From Myotis daubentonii (lineage: Eukaryota > Chordata > Mammalia > Chiroptera > Vespertilionidae), in assembly GCF_963259705.1 (NCBI RefSeq), contig NC_081840.1, positions 114,176,074 through 114,240,073 on the forward strand: 64,000 nucleotides of DNA, read 5' to 3'. This document shows positions 9,076-20,159 of the stretch, piece by piece (the first letter of the stretch is position 1; every line of letters begins with the position of its first letter). Below the pieces are notes generated by a model. The model made no database searches. It was not told where the DNA came from and saw only the letters and a program-made list of their open reading frames with translations. The translations under genes and the position numbers were made by a program.

Positions 9076-10430
9076 CATTCACTTCAGTGGAGCTTCAATG
9101 ACCCATGGGGGCTGGTTTAAGACCCCTCTCTACTCTTCTGCTGGCACATCTGTTTCCTGTCAGGTAGTCAGCACAGTGTTGAAGTTCCCAGTGATCCACA
9201 GCTCCTCTGTGTCATAAGCCACAACCTTGGTTTCAGGCAGGCAGGATCACTCTGCTCACTTTGTTTATCTGCCTGCCTTCAGTTGTATTTACACAGGCAT
9301 CTATTTCTGACACAGCTCCTGGGTGACAGTGTTTCTGTATTCATTTCTGGGACCAAATGGCCCCTTGACCCAGTCCCCAAGGGTTCCCTGGGGGTGTTTA
9401 GACTCTTTCTTCCCCTGCCTCACTCAAGACTGGGTTGGAGGAACAGACTGTCCCAGAGTTGGTTTCCTGCTCGTCTCTCCCTATTCTGCTCCCCAATTTC
9501 CACAAAAACCACCTTCCCCTGCAGTCTCAGTGAGTGTTTTTAATGGAAAGATCCTATGCACTAGGTTTAGCAAGCAAAAGCAAGGACGTTATAAAGACAA
9601 AGCAACCATGCCACCTCACATCTTTCTCCCCTCAGCACTGCGTGGCCAGTATAGAACTTCAGGCTGCCTTCCTGGGCACAGTCTCCCACGGCTGTGGGCT
9701 TAGATCTAGAGTCCCCTCTGCCAGCAGCCCTGTGGACCCCCTTCCACATCAGAGGGCTACACTGACCACAAGGGCTGCGGATTTGGTGCAGCACAGTCTC
9801 CCTCTGAGATTCTAGTCCTGCCTGTGTGCGTTTCTCCCTCTAGCCCAGATTCCAGATCCCACCTCTCTCCAGGCAATCTCTGACTTTTCTGTCCACAGAT
9901 TGCCTTACCAGCTGTGTTTAATTCACTAATTCCAGGTGGGTGTTATTTGATTCAGCTGTTCCTTCTATCTTCTCTGTGAGAAGGCGCAGGAACTGTCCGC
10001 ATATTCGGCTGCCACCTTATCTTTCCCTGGACAAGATTCTTAGGTGCCTGTGGCCGGGAAGGCTGGAGTCTCGGTGTCCGTGGGTTCACAGCTGAGGTAG
10101 CTGGTCCCTGGGCATTGTGGTTGTAGAGTCACGGGAGGTATCCAAGGTCTCCCTGGATGAAGGTAAGACTGGGCTTCCGATCACAGCCGCACTCCCCTTC
10201 AAGATGGCACAGTCTCTGCGGCAGAGCTGGACACCCCAGGAGAGATTTCAGCAGTAGTAGAGGCTGCCCAGCCAGGGGAGCCTGGTCCACCAGTCCCCAC
10301 CAGTCCTGTGGAATATAACTATCTCTCACTCACAAATACACACACTCCCCGCACGCCCATGCACTCTCCTTTCGCTCTCTCACTCACTCACACTATCTTG
10401 CTGACTGCCATTCAGCTGGCTGCCATCATG
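9076..10430. other. Unexplained 1.35-kb block, possibly an L1 5' region
   Basis: This block lies between two antisense L1 bodies. It is GC-richer than they are and contains caagatggcacagtctctgc (10201) and ggctgccatcatggatctcc (10417). These resemble the YY1-type CCATNTTGG motifs of mammalian L1 5' UTRs. It could be the 5' UTR of the first L1 after internal deletion, or an unrelated insertion such as an LTR element. I do not recognise it firmly. Short open frames at 9283-9815 have no domain. Confidence 0.35.
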
Positions 10431-10965
10431 GATCTCCCTAATATATTCTGGTTGATGTCTTACTCCTTCACCCCCCGCCTTCCCTCATAGGTTGGACAGT
10501 CTGTTTGATGCTTTTATGACTGGTTCTATTTTTGTTCATCAGTTTATGTTGTTCATTATACTCCACAAATGAGTGAGATCATGTGATATTTATCTTTCTC
10601 TGACTGGCTTATTTCACTTAGCATAATGCTCTCCAGTTTCATCCATGCTGTTGCAAAAAAACAGTAGTTAGATGCCACGAAGTAGGTGGCAATGCCTTGA
10701 CTGTTGCATGTTGTTAGGCCCGAGAACCTCTTCCATCCTTGTCAAGGGGAGTGCTAACCTTCATTCCTTTCATACAACACTCCCAACATCATTTATTGAA
10801 GAGATTGTCATGACTTCATTGTATCCTCTTCCTGCCTTTGTCAAATATTAATTGACTATAATAGCTTGGGATGATTTCTGGGTTCTCTGTTCTGTTCCAT
10901 TGATCTCTATGCCTATTCTTATGCCAGTACCAGGCTGTTTTGATTACAGCAGTTTTGTAGTATAA

Positions 10966-13425
10966 CTAGATATTTGGTATTATGATCCCTCCAACTTTTT
11001 TCTTCTTTCTCAAGATTGCTGTGTCTATTTGGGGTCTTTTTTTGTTGTTGTTCCATATAAATTTTTGGAGTATTTGTTCTAGATCTGTGAAATATGCTGT
11101 ATATGCTGTTGGTAATTTAATAGGGATTGCATTGAATCTATAGATTGCTTTGGTTAGTATGGACATTTTAATGATGTTAATTCTACCAATCCATGAATAT
11201 GCTATATTCTTCCACTTGTTTATGTCTTCCCCCATCTCTTTTTTCAATGTCCTGTGGTTTTCTGAGTACAAGTCTTACCTCTTGATAAGTTTGTTCCTAA
11301 GTATCTTAATATTTTTGTTGCAATGGTAAATGGGATTGTTTGTTTAGTTTCTCTTTCTGAGAATTCATTCTTGGTGTATAAAAATGCCATCAATTTCTGG
11401 GTGTTAATATTGTTCCTGCTACATTGACAAATTTATTTATTAAATCTAGTAGGTTTTTTTGGTGGCCTTTAGTGTTTTCTATGTACAATATCATGTCATC
11501 TGTGAATAATGATAGTTTTACTTCCTCCTTTCCAATTTGGAGGCCTTTTATGTTTTTTTCTTGACTGATCACTGTGTCTAGGACTTTCAGTACTATGTGG
11601 AATAAGAGTGGTGAAAGCAGACATCCTGTCTTGTTCCTGTTCTTAGGGGAAATGGTTTTAGTTTTTACCCATTGAGTATTATGTTAGCTGTATTATATTG
11701 TTATTGATTTTGGAATATTGTACCAGCCTTGCATCCCTGGAATAAATCCCACTTGGTCATGGTGTATGATCTTTTTAGTATATTGCTGGATCAGATTTGC
11801 TATTTTGTTGAGGATTTTAGCACCTATGTTCATTAGGGATATTGGCCTATAATACTCTTTCTTTGTAGTGTCTTTTTCTGGTTTTGGAATTAGGCTAATG
11901 CTGGCCTCATAAAACGAGGTTGGATGTATTTCTTCATCTTGGATTTTTTGGAATAGTTTAAGGAGGATAGGTGTTAGTTATTCTTGAATATTTGGTAAAC
12001 CTTCCCAGTGAGGCTGTCTGGACCAGGGCTTTTGTTTTCTGGTACCTTTTTTGTTTTATTATTATTACTGCTTCAATTTCATCAGTTATTATCAGCCTAT
12101 TCAGGTTTTCTGTTTCTTCCTCATTCAGTTTTGGAAGATTGTATATTTCCAAGAATTTTCCCATTTTGTCCAGGTTTTCCAGCTTGTTGGCATATGGTTG
12201 TTGATAGTAATTTTCTTACAATCCTTTGTATTTATGTAGTGTCAGTTACTTCACTGCTTTTGTTTCTGATTTTATTTATTTGGGTCCTCTCTCTTTGTTT
12301 CATGATGAGTCTGGCTAAATGTTCATCAATCTTGTTTATCTTTTAAAAAAAACCAGCTCTTGGGTTCATTGATATTTTATAGTGTTTTTAAGTCTGTAGG
12401 TAATTTATTTATGCTCTGATCTTTATTATTTCCTTGCTTCTACTTACTCTGGGCTTTTCTTGTTCTCTTTCTAATTCTTTAAGTTGCAGGATTAGATCGC
12501 TTATTAGAAAAATTTCTTGTCTCTTGAGGTAGGCCTGTGTAGTGCTCTCAAGACTGTTTCTGCTGTGTCTCACAGATTTTGGGTTGTTGTGTGTTCCTTT
12601 TTCTTGTTTCCAGGAATTTTTCTCTTCTTTTATCTCTTAGTAACCCATTCATGTTTAAGAACGTGCTATTTACCCTCCATGTGTTTGAATGTTTTTGGTG
12701 TGCTTTTATTGTAGTTGATTTCTAATTTCATGCTATTGTGATTCAAGAAGTACTTCATATGATTTCAATATTCTTGAACTTATAGAAACTTATTTTATGT
12801 CCTAACACGTGGTCTATCTTTGAGAACGTCCCATGTGCACTTGAGAAGAATGTATATTCTGCAGCCTTGGGGTAAAATGTTCTGTAAATGTTAATTAAAT
12901 CCATTTGATCTAGTGTGTCATTTGGGGTCACTATTTCTTTGTTAATATATATTTTAGAAGACCTATCCAGTTATGTATATGGTATTAAAGTCCCCTAGTA
13001 TGACTGTATCGCTGTCTATATCTCCCTTAAAGTCCTCTAGAAATGTCTTTATATACTTGGGTGCTCCTATATTGGATGAATATATGCTTATCAGGATTAT
13101 ATCTCCATGTTGTATTGATTCCTTTAGTATTATGAAGTGGTCTTCATTGTCTCTTGTCATGGCCTTCATTTTGAAATCTATTTTGTCAGATATTAGTATT
13201 ACTACTGCAACTATCTTTTCATTTCCATTTGCATGGAAATTATTTTTCCATATCTTCACTTTCATAGTGTGCAAGTCTTTTGTTCTGAGATGTGTCCCTT
13301 GTACACAACATATATGTATATGGGTCATGTTTTCTTATCCATTCAGCTACCCTATGTCTTTTGATTAGAGCATTTAATCCATTTACATTTAAGGTTATTA
13401 TTGATAGGTACATATTTGTTGCCAT
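10966..13425 (-). pseudogene. LINE-1 ORF2 (endonuclease-reverse transcriptase) pseudogene
   Basis: ORF2p nicks target DNA and reverse transcribes L1 RNA. Pieces are visible in several frames on the minus strand. The N-terminal endonuclease start is at 13240-13425, with LNVNGLN, where the Asn belongs to the AP-like nuclease motif. The later endonuclease part is at 12963-13328 and ends in LGDFNT, the conserved DFN metal/catalytic motif. A middle segment is at 11958-12164. The reverse transcriptase palm is at 11390-11572 with FTDDM, where the family usually has FADDM, both Asp residues being retained. The C-terminal part is at 10966-11271 ([19 protein letters not shown]). Separate frames and stops show it is dead. 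Confidence 0.85.
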
Positions 13426-13446
13426 TTTTATTCATTATGCTTGTGT

Positions 13447-13471
13447 TCCTTTCTCTCTCTCTCTCTCTCTT
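13447..13471 (+). repeat. Short (CT)n tract
   Basis: A run of TCTCTCTCTCTCTCTCTCT within the L1 inter-ORF region at about 13450-13470. Simple repeat with no further signal. Confidence 0.7.
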
Positions 13472-13573
13472 CTTACAGCAGTCCTTTTACCATTTCTTGC
13501 AGTGTTGGTTTAGTGGTAATAAACTCCTTAGCCTTTTTTTGTCTGTGAAGCTCTTTATTTCACCTTCAATTTT

Positions 13574-13794
13574 TTTTTTTAAATATATATTTTATTGATT
13601 TTTTACAGAGAGGAAGGGAGAGAGATAGAGAGTTAGAAACATCGATGAGAGAGAAACATCGATCAGCCGCCTCCTGCACATCCCCCACTGGGGATATGCC
13701 CGCAATCCAGGTACATGCCCTTGACCGGAATCGAACCCGGGACCCTTCAGTCCGCAGGCCGACGCTCTATCCACTGAGCCAAACCAGTTTCGGC
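13574..13794 (-). mobile_element. VES-type SINE, antisense, inserted in L1
   Basis: Reverse VES SINE. A T run, then tattttattgattttttaca, gagaggaagggagagagata, paired catcgatgagagag motifs and gcctcctgcacatcccccac follow. The B-box complement ggaatcgaacccgggaccct and the A-box complement ccactgagccaaaccag complete it. The flanks tcaccttcaatttt at about 13560-13573 and 13795-13808 are a matching target duplication. It is little diverged, hence younger than its L1 host. Confidence 0.92.
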
Positions 13795-13799
13795 TCACC

Positions 13800-14145
13800 T
13801 TCAATTTTGAATGATAGCCTTGCTGGATAGAGTAGTCTTGGATTCAGTTCCTTGCTTTTCATTACTTTGTACATTTCATGTCACTGTCTTCTGGTCTGAA
13901 GTGTTTCTATTGAGAAACCAGCTGACCTTCTAATGGGAGATCCCTTTTAGGTAATTTTCTGTCTCTCTCTTGCAGCCTTTAAGATTCTTTCTTTGTCTTT
14001 AACATTTGTCATTTTAATTATAATGTGTCTTGGTATGGGTTGTGTCGAGTTCATCTTGATTGGGACTCTCTGTGTTTCCTGGACTTGAGTGACATTTTTC
14101 TTCACCAGGCTAGGAAAGTGCAAGAAAGTTCTGCCCATTCAGCTG
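13800..14145 (-). pseudogene. LINE-1 ORF1 C-terminal fragment
   Basis: ORF1p is the L1 RNA-binding chaperone. On the minus strand at 13947-14138 the peptide IPRHIIIKMTNVKDKERILK is the recognisable RRM/CTD boundary text of L1 ORF1 (RHIIIKM, KD+E+ILKAAR). It continues broken toward 13800 and stops at about 14145, where the L1 copy ends. It is interrupted and truncated, so not functional. Confidence 0.8.
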
Positions 14146-14179
14146 CTATCTTCTCCCTTCTGAGTTTGCCTGGAGTTCT

Positions 14180-14400
14180 GGCCTTTCTGAAGCATTTTGA
14201 CACTCACCTGTAGCTATCAGCCCTGGATCACAATAGGATCCTCTGGTGAACTTTCCAGAAATACCAAAGCCAGGGCCCCACCCCCTTGATTCTTATTTCA
14301 ATATCCTGAGTGGAACCCAGGCATTGGCATTTTATAAGCTCCCCAGAAAATGCTAGTGTGAAGCCACAGCCAGGAAGGACTGTCAAATATCATCCTCTGA
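14180..14400 (+). mobile_element. Old hAT-Charlie MITE (MER type)
   Basis: The region contains ctggtgaactttccagaaat, gccagggccccacccccttg and ggcattggcattttataagc, then agctccccagaaaatgctag. This is the near-palindromic layout of a eutherian hAT-Charlie MITE in which a GGGCCCCACCCC core lies between mirrored ends. The exact MER subfamily is not resolved. It is diverged. Confidence 0.55.
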
Positions 14401-14875
14401 AATGGAAGAAACTGATAAGGTGCTCGGGGAAGGGCTTATGCAATAGTTTTTATATATATATATAAAACAGTAATGCTTTCCCCCCACAAGGAGCAGGGCT
14501 AAAGCTTTATAGTCCTCATCTCAATTAATACTTTATGAGAAAGGCAGTAGGGCTATAATTCCCAGGGTTCTGATAAGGAAATTGCTGAGAGGGTGGAGTG
14601 CCTCCTAGCCCTCCCAGCTGGCCAGTGGCAGTACTGAGTCTAGGTTGCACAGTGTATCACCATGGACACAGCACACACTCACGCCGGCCTCCAAGCCCTG
14701 ACCCCATTATGACTAGAAAAAAGAGTAGAAGGAAATACACCAAAATGTTAATGATGATTATCTTTGGCTGGTGTGATTATGGGTAATGTTTTTTTCCATA
14801 TACTTTTCTGCATTTTTCAAGTTTTGATCAGTGAGCATGTATTATGCTAATAATCTCAAGAAAATAAAAGTCCTT
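14401..14875. other. Unique sequence with a short TA repeat
   Basis: Unrecognised DNA. A (TA)n run lies at 14448-14464. No gene is seen. Confidence 0.3.
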
Positions 14876-15000
14876 TCAAGGTGTTGAAGTAAATACCATT
14901 GTCATTTTCTAGAAGAGAAAACTGAGGCCAATGGAGTCCAAAGGAAATGAATGACAGAATTGGGGATAAGCCTGTCACCCAAGTCCCATACAGTCTTGAG
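14876..15000 (+). repeat. Probable MIR relic
   Basis: The phrase agaagagaaaactgaggcca, followed by a sequence in caagtcccatacagtcttgag, fits the MIR core and 3' part. Ends are approximate. Confidence 0.45.
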
Positions 15001-15058
15001 ACCCCTCAGGGGGTGAAGCAAGTGTCATCTGATCTTTACCTATAAGATGAGGCTCTAA

Positions 15059-15210
15059 CCCAACCAGGTGTGGCTCAGTGGTTGAGTGTCGACCTATGAA
15101 TCAGGAGGTCACAGTTTCATTCCCAGTCAGAGCACATGTCCAGGTTGCAGGCTCCATCCCCAGTGTAGGCATACAGAAGGCAGCTGATCAGTGATTCTCT
15201 CTCATCATTG

Positions 15211-15265
<55 letters not shown>

Positions 15266-15325
15266 CCCCCCCCCCCCGTGTGTATCCCTTCCTCTCTGAA
15301 ATAAATAGAAATATACTTTGAAAAA
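15059..15325 (+). mobile_element. VES-like SINE with expanded CT tract
   Basis: Sense SINE starting near CCAACCAGGTGTGGCTCAGT, with aggcagctgatcagtgattc, a long (CT)n run at about 15214-15265, a C run at 15267-15278 and the end ctctgaaataaatagaaata. The flanks aagatgaggctcta (15046-15059) and aagatggggctcta (15326-15339) form a target duplication with one mismatch. It is a diverged copy. Confidence 0.85.
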
Positions 15326-15678
15326 AGATGGGGCTCTAGAAAGGTGTGAAAAATGCCCCAAAGTCAAAATTCTTGCACTGTTTTGATTTGATTATGTATG
15401 CTCTTGTAGAATAAGCAGAAAAATGAAAATAAAGCAAAGAAACCTGAAATCTCACCGCCCAGAAGTAAACAGTAGGAAAACTTGGGGTCCTATTCTTTCA
15501 GGCAAGTCTTTTTATAAATACTCATACAGATCCAAGTAAGCATCATTTTTTTTTTATCAATGGGCCATGTTGTACACATGTAGTTTTGCAAACTTTTTTT
15601 AAAAAATTCAATATGTCATGGGCATGTCAGTCTTGGAATGGCTGCATAGTGTTATATGGGTGTGCCATAAAACATTTC

Positions 15679-15871
15679 CAGTGGTTCTCAACCTTCCTAA
15701 TGCCGCGACCCTTTAATACAGTTCCTCATGTTGTGGTGACCCCCAACCATAAAATTATTTTTGTTGCTACTTCATAACTGTAATTTTGCTACTGTTATGA
15801 ATCATAATGTAAATATCTGATATGCTATATGTGTTTTCCAATGGTCGCGACCCACAGGTTGAGAACCGCTT
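15679..15871 (+). mobile_element. SPIN-like hAT MITE, internally deleted (193 bp)
   Basis: Starts CAGTGGTTCTCAACCTTCCT, continues gccgcgaccctttaatacag and ttgtggtgacccccaaccat, and ends ggttgagaaccgctt. The end has T where the final G of CTG is expected. Compared with the 312-bp copy at 39384 it lacks the middle and the cgaccctttcacag-type arm (about 120 bp). No clear 8-bp target duplication is seen (aacatttc versus agccaatc). SPIN transposons are established cases of horizontal transfer among tetrapods. Confidence 0.9.
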
Positions 15872-16110
15872 AGCCAATCTCCTCAATGGACACGAGTTGT
15901 AACTAACCAATCTTGTTTTAAATGTGTTGGATAAAGGACATTCTAATATAGTCCTACAAATAACTCTGGAGTAAAGTTTTTTTGTTTGTATTGTTTTGTT
16001 TTTGTACAGTGAACAGTGACTAAATTGGGGTATGTGGATGTGAGAGTGTGATGGGCTGAATTTGATTTAATTAATCTAAAGAGCATTAACCCCACATACA
16101 TCTAATAAAG

Positions 16111-16111
<1 letters not shown>
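15872..16111. other. Unique sequence
   Basis: A/T-rich, unrecognised. It ends with aataaagcc immediately before a CT microsatellite. Confidence 0.3.

Positions 16112-16197
<86 letters not shown>
16112..16197 (+). repeat. Compound (CT)n(CA)n microsatellite
   Basis: About 20 CT units (16112-16152) followed by about 22 AC units (16153-16197). A shorter CA tract lies at 16351-16374. Frames over it are artefacts of the repeat. Confidence 0.98.
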
Positions 16198-16198
<1 letters not shown>

Positions 16199-16978
16199 TT
16201 GCAGGTAAGCTGTGGTTGCATAGCCTTCTTGAGAAGAGCTGGGAAGAGTGACCTGATGAGGCCATGAGGCCAATAGCCAAGGTCAGGTTTTCTACCAGCT
16301 TGGGTTCTGAGCCAAGAGTTTTCTCTTAACAAATGCCTGTAGGCAAGCACACACACATGCACACACACACACACTAGCCAATCCCATTCTCTTTGTATGC
16401 AAGCTGTGGGGCAGCAATAGTATCACACATCTGGAGGCAGCATAATTGAGTGGCTGAGGGCATTAAGTCCTTGATTAAACTGGTTGTTCATTTGAAGGGA
16501 CAATTAACCCAGCTAATATTCCAGGCCAGCCCACTGGGTCCATCCCCATCAAAGGACATACTGAACAGATAATAAAGTCTTTATGGAGGAGAACAAGGCT
16601 CTGGGCTCCTTACCTGAGGCTCACTGCCCAGGTCAAGCTGAGGCCATGGACACGTCAAAGCAAGGAGACTCCAATTCCAGCCCGCCTGGGGTTGTGGGAG
16701 CTTGAGAGGATAGTCCTTCTGAGGAAGTTCTCTCACAGATGAAATGGCTTCCCTCTCTGCTCGACTTTGCCACATCTACGTATGACGCTTAGAGCTTCAG
16801 CAGCCATCTTATGGCCATCTGGGGACCTCACTGAATCTGCCCGACTCTGGGCCTTTCGCTGCATCACAACTTCCTTACTGTTTGAGCCAGTGGTTCAGAG
16901 TTCCCTGTTTTAAGCAGCAGGAAGCATCCTAATAAAATGGGCCCCTCTCATCACTACCAGCTTCCTAGTAGAGGAAAG
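16198..16978. other. Unique sequence
   Basis: No gene or young repeat is recognised. Some phrases in 16400-16560 could be an old SINE but are too weak to call. Confidence 0.3.
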
Positions 16979-16986
16979 GTATAGAA

Positions 16987-17198
16987 CAGCAGTTCTCAAC
17001 CTGTGGGTCACGACCCCTTTGGCGGTCGAACGACCCTTTCACAGGGGTCGCCTAAGACCATCCTGCATATCAGATATTTACACTACGCTTCATAACAGTA
17101 GCAACATTACAGTTATGAAGTAGCAATGAAAATACTTTTATGGTTGGGTCACAACATGAGGAACTGTATTTAAAGGGCCAGAAGGTTGAGAACCACTG
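16987..17198 (-). mobile_element. SPIN-like hAT MITE, internally deleted, reverse (212 bp)
   Basis: Begins CAGCAGTTCTCAACCTGTGG, then gacccctttggcggtcgaac and ggggtcgcctaagaccatcc, and ends ggttgagaaccactg. A perfect 8-bp target duplication, gtatagaa, flanks it at 16979-16986 and 17199-17206. It lacks the A/T-rich centre found in the 39384 copy. Both termini are intact. Confidence 0.95.
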
Positions 17199-17206
17199 GT
17201 ATAGAA

Positions 17207-17555
17207 GGAAGGACACAGGGAAGAATCTTCCTCCCTTTCTCCTCCAAAGCCTGATGTCAATCATGGGACAAGAGGTCCCCAAAAACACACATGTTCTCAA
17301 TTGCCTGGAGCCTAGAAGGCTGAATCCAGTAACTTCACTGGTTCTTGCCAGAGGGGTCAGGTGGCCATGCTGAGGGAGCAGGGAAAGGGAGCCAGGGCTT
17401 GGCCTCAGTGAGCTACTTAGGTGGGACAGGGCCAGACTAATTTCTAGCCAGTTGCCAAGCTTGGCTTGAGATTCCCAAAGGGTGGGTGAGACAAAGAGTG
17501 GGTAAGAGTAGAAGTGGGTGGGCATCCCCAGCCCCTGAAGGAACATATAAAAATA
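17207..17555. other. Unique sequence
   Basis: No feature recognised. Open frames here run partly through the SPIN copy and show no domain. Confidence 0.3.
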
Positions 17556-17720
17556 TCTCCCGTGACAGAAGTGTGTTCATGCTATGGGCTGTGCTATGGG
17601 CTTTGCATGGATTACCAATATCATCTTCACCACACCTGTGAGGCAGATGCCATTAATCCACTTCCAGGCAGGGCCAGAGGGGTTAGACTTGTACAAAAGC
17701 ACACACTGAGGAAGATTGAG
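17556..17720 (+). repeat. Probable MIR relic
   Basis: The phrases tgggctttgcatggattacc and cctgtgaggcagatgccatt have the layout of the 3' half of a MIR (gctttacatgtattatctcatt... gaggtaggtactattat). Diverged. Confidence 0.45.
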
Positions 17721-18079
17721 GCAGGATTAAAATATAACATGGTACAACTCTAAAGCTCTTACCCATGCTTCCTCAACTTATGTGTTCATCTGTCCAGCCA
17801 GCCAGCCACCATCCATTCTTCTATTCATCTTACAAATATTATCTGATCATCTGTCCCTTGTCAAGCACTGTGCCAGGTGCCAGGAATGAAGTGATGACAG
17901 CCAGGAGCCCTGCCTTCTCAGTGTCCTGAGTGGACAGTGGCACCCTTGGCTAAGGCTGATGACTACATGTAGGCTAAGGGTCAGGCCTCTCACACCACTC
18001 AGGCAGGATTTAGGAAGACAGTTCCTCATAGCTATGGAGGGGTGTGTGCTTGGAGTCTTCTGAGCCATGAGATCACAGA

Positions 18080-18290
18080 CCCTGCATTGGGTTTGAGTCT
18101 TGGCCCTGTACGCTTACTATTGGTGAGACCACGAGCAAGGCACTTTCTCTGAGGCCTCAGTTTTCTCATCTACATAGTTGGGATAAAAATATCTATGTGC
18201 TCTTTGCAGCGGTGTTGGCAAAATAAAGAAGCTTTGTAAACTCCTATGTTCTAGGCAAGTATCAAGCAGTAAATACATTCGCCCTGTGTT
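18080..18290 (+). repeat. MIR SINE relic
   Basis: Good MIR pattern: gagtcttggccctgt, then gagcaaggcactttctctga, ggcctcagttttctcatcta and ttgggataaaaatatctatg. This corresponds to the conserved MIR core (cttgggcaagttacttaacctctctgagcctcagtttcc). Confidence 0.75.
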
Positions 18291-18313
18291 TGAAGAAGAT
18301 ATGTTCTGCTTTT

Positions 18314-18525
18314 TTTAAAATATATTTTTATTGATTTCAGAGAGGAAGGGAGAGAGAGAGATAGAAACATCAATGATGAGAGAGAATCATTGATCAGCTA
18401 CCTCCTGCACGCCCACTACTGGGGATCAAGCCAGCAACCAGGCATGTGCCCTTGACCGGAATCGAACCCAGGACCCTTCAGTCTGCAGGCTGGTGCTCTA
18501 TCCACTAAGTCAAACCAGCTAGGGC
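18314..18525 (-). mobile_element. VES-type SINE, antisense
   Basis: Reverse VES SINE with tttttattgatttcagagag, aatgatgagagagaatcatt, acctcctgcacgcccactac, a B-box complement in ggaatcgaacccaggaccct and ccactaagtcaaaccagc. The flanks tatgttctgctttt (18300-18313) and tacgttctgctttt (18527-18540) are a one-mismatch target duplication. Confidence 0.93.
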
Positions 18526-18580
18526 ATACGTTCTGCTTTTGATGTGATCAGCAAGTCCCAGATAAGAATAGCCTCTAAAA

Positions 18581-18815
18581 CAGTGATGGCGAACCTATGA
18601 CACGCGTGTCAGAGGTGACACGTGAACTCATTTTTTTGGTTGATTTTTCTTTGTTAAGTGGCATTTAAATATATAAAATAAATATCAAAAATATAAATCT
18701 TTGTTTTACTATGGTTGCAAATATCAAAAAATTTCTATATGTGACACGGCACCAGAGTTAAGTTAGGGTTTTTCAAAATGCTGACACGCCAAGCTCAAAA
18801 GGTTCGCCATCACTG
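18581..18815 (+). mobile_element. hAT MITE, 235 bp, with perfect 8-bp target duplication
   Basis: Termini CAGTGATGGCGAACCTATGA and AAAGGTTCGCCATCACTG form an inverted repeat of about 15 bp. The target duplication ctctaaaa is exact at 18573-18580 and 18816-18823. Subterminal gacacgcgtgtcagaggtgac is itself near-palindromic. The interior is A/T-rich and non-coding. It is a different family from SPIN and from the 659 pair. The exact name is not recognised. Confidence 0.92.
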
Positions 18816-18823
18816 CTCTAAAA

Positions 18824-19694
18824 GCTTCTTTATGTGTTTTAGATGTGTCCTGGCACGCACCATTCTGGAACCCCCTGGAGTCTTGTATGTGCCTTAATTC
18901 AGAAGCTGGGGCCCAAGTGGCTATACGGGCCAAGGTGACACAGTGGCTCAGATGCCCACGCTCTGGTCCAGAGCTCTGCCCCAACACCACTGGCCATGTC
19001 AGAAGAGCGAATGCTTGCTTTTGGTTTAGATATTTGGGAGATTCTATTAGCCAGGAGGGCATCAGAGATGAGTGTGTTTTCTTCTAGATGTAAAGGAGAG
19101 TGTGTGAGCCCCTGGTGGCTCTGGGGTGGAGCAGTGTGCCAGGTGAGGAGCAAAACTGAGCTTATTCAGCAGTGTGACTCACAGCAAAGGGGCACCCTGT
19201 GCCAGGGCCAGGGCCCAAAGCCTATGCCTTCACCTCCTGCGAGAAGGTGTTTCTGTTAACTGCTACTCCTGCGAGAAGCCACATGAGGGGTCATCTTCCA
19301 GGAGGCTGTCTTGGGAGGCCTCTGCACCTTCCTGCTCTTGGCCTTGGAGATGTTTGCAGTGGGCTTTGCAGAGAGCAGCAAGGCCTTTTAACCCTCCACT
19401 GCTCTTAACCCTCCACCTGACCTGTCTGAGGGCTCAGGCAGTTTCTTTGGCTTGAAGACCCTTGGCAGCTCCTTTCCGAAAGGCAATGGTGGAGGGCGCA
19501 TCTGTTCTGTGTCACCTGCTAACGTGATCCCAGGTCCTCAGCATCTCACCTGCTGGTTTCCCAGGAATTAAAACATGGGGATCAGGGTGGGAGGGGAAAG
19601 AAATAAGAATAGATTCTGTTGAAACTTAGGCCTTCGAATTAAACATATAGAGCCCAGAATAAGTGCTCCACTTTACTCTAAATAAAGCCCCCTT
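18824..19694. other. Unique sequence
   Basis: GC-moderate DNA with overlapping short open frames on both strands (18763-19455) but no recognisable protein domain, start context or splice pattern I can defend. Confidence 0.35.
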
Positions 19695-19696
19695 CC

Positions 19697-19770
<74 letters not shown>
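19695..19770 (+). repeat. Compound (CT)n(CA)n microsatellite
   Basis: CT-rich run 19695-19728 followed by (AC)n to 19770. As at 16112, it is preceded by aataaagcc-type sequence (19681-19689). Confidence 0.97.
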
Positions 19771-19774
<4 letters not shown>

Positions 19775-20159
19775 CTATAGCTATGGGTAATAAGCAGCCT
19801 TGTTTGGAGTGTCCAGGCAGGTTTCACATGTGTGTGGTGGAAGCGTATGACCATGTGTCTCTGTATACATGTGCATGCATGTACCTGTGTTGGCTCTTGT
19901 GTGTACACATCTCTATAAATGATGCAAATGACCTCCCCACACCTGTAAGTCGATGTAGACATGCTTTTGTGCAGATGAGTGTTCCCAGCACCTGTTGTGT
20001 GTCCTGTGGGGAAGGGGCTCCCTGTGGCCGGTGTTGCCAGTCGGGGTGTGCAGGCCCTCGTGGGCAGGGAGGAGCTGGTCACACCAGGGTCAGGTGTGGC
20101 GGAGCCTCCTCCCCTGGTCAATAAGGAGAAGCAATCTTAGATCCTAGAAAGGGAACTTC

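Larger units (their letters stand above)
10431..14165 (-). mobile_element. L1 LINE, antisense, near full-length ORF2 plus part of ORF1, decayed
   Basis: Antisense L1 running 3' UTR (from about 10440), ORF2 (about 10700-13430), then ORF1 C-terminal part (about 13800-14140). The 3' UTR shows aaatgagtgagatcatgtga, tttatctttctctgactggc and cagtaccaggctgttttgat. A 13574-13794 VES SINE sits between ORF2 and ORF1. The stretch at about 10655-10765 does not fit the L1 pattern and marks a small rearrangement. Multiple frameshifts and stops make it non-functional. It is 5'-truncated in ORF1. Confidence 0.9.
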
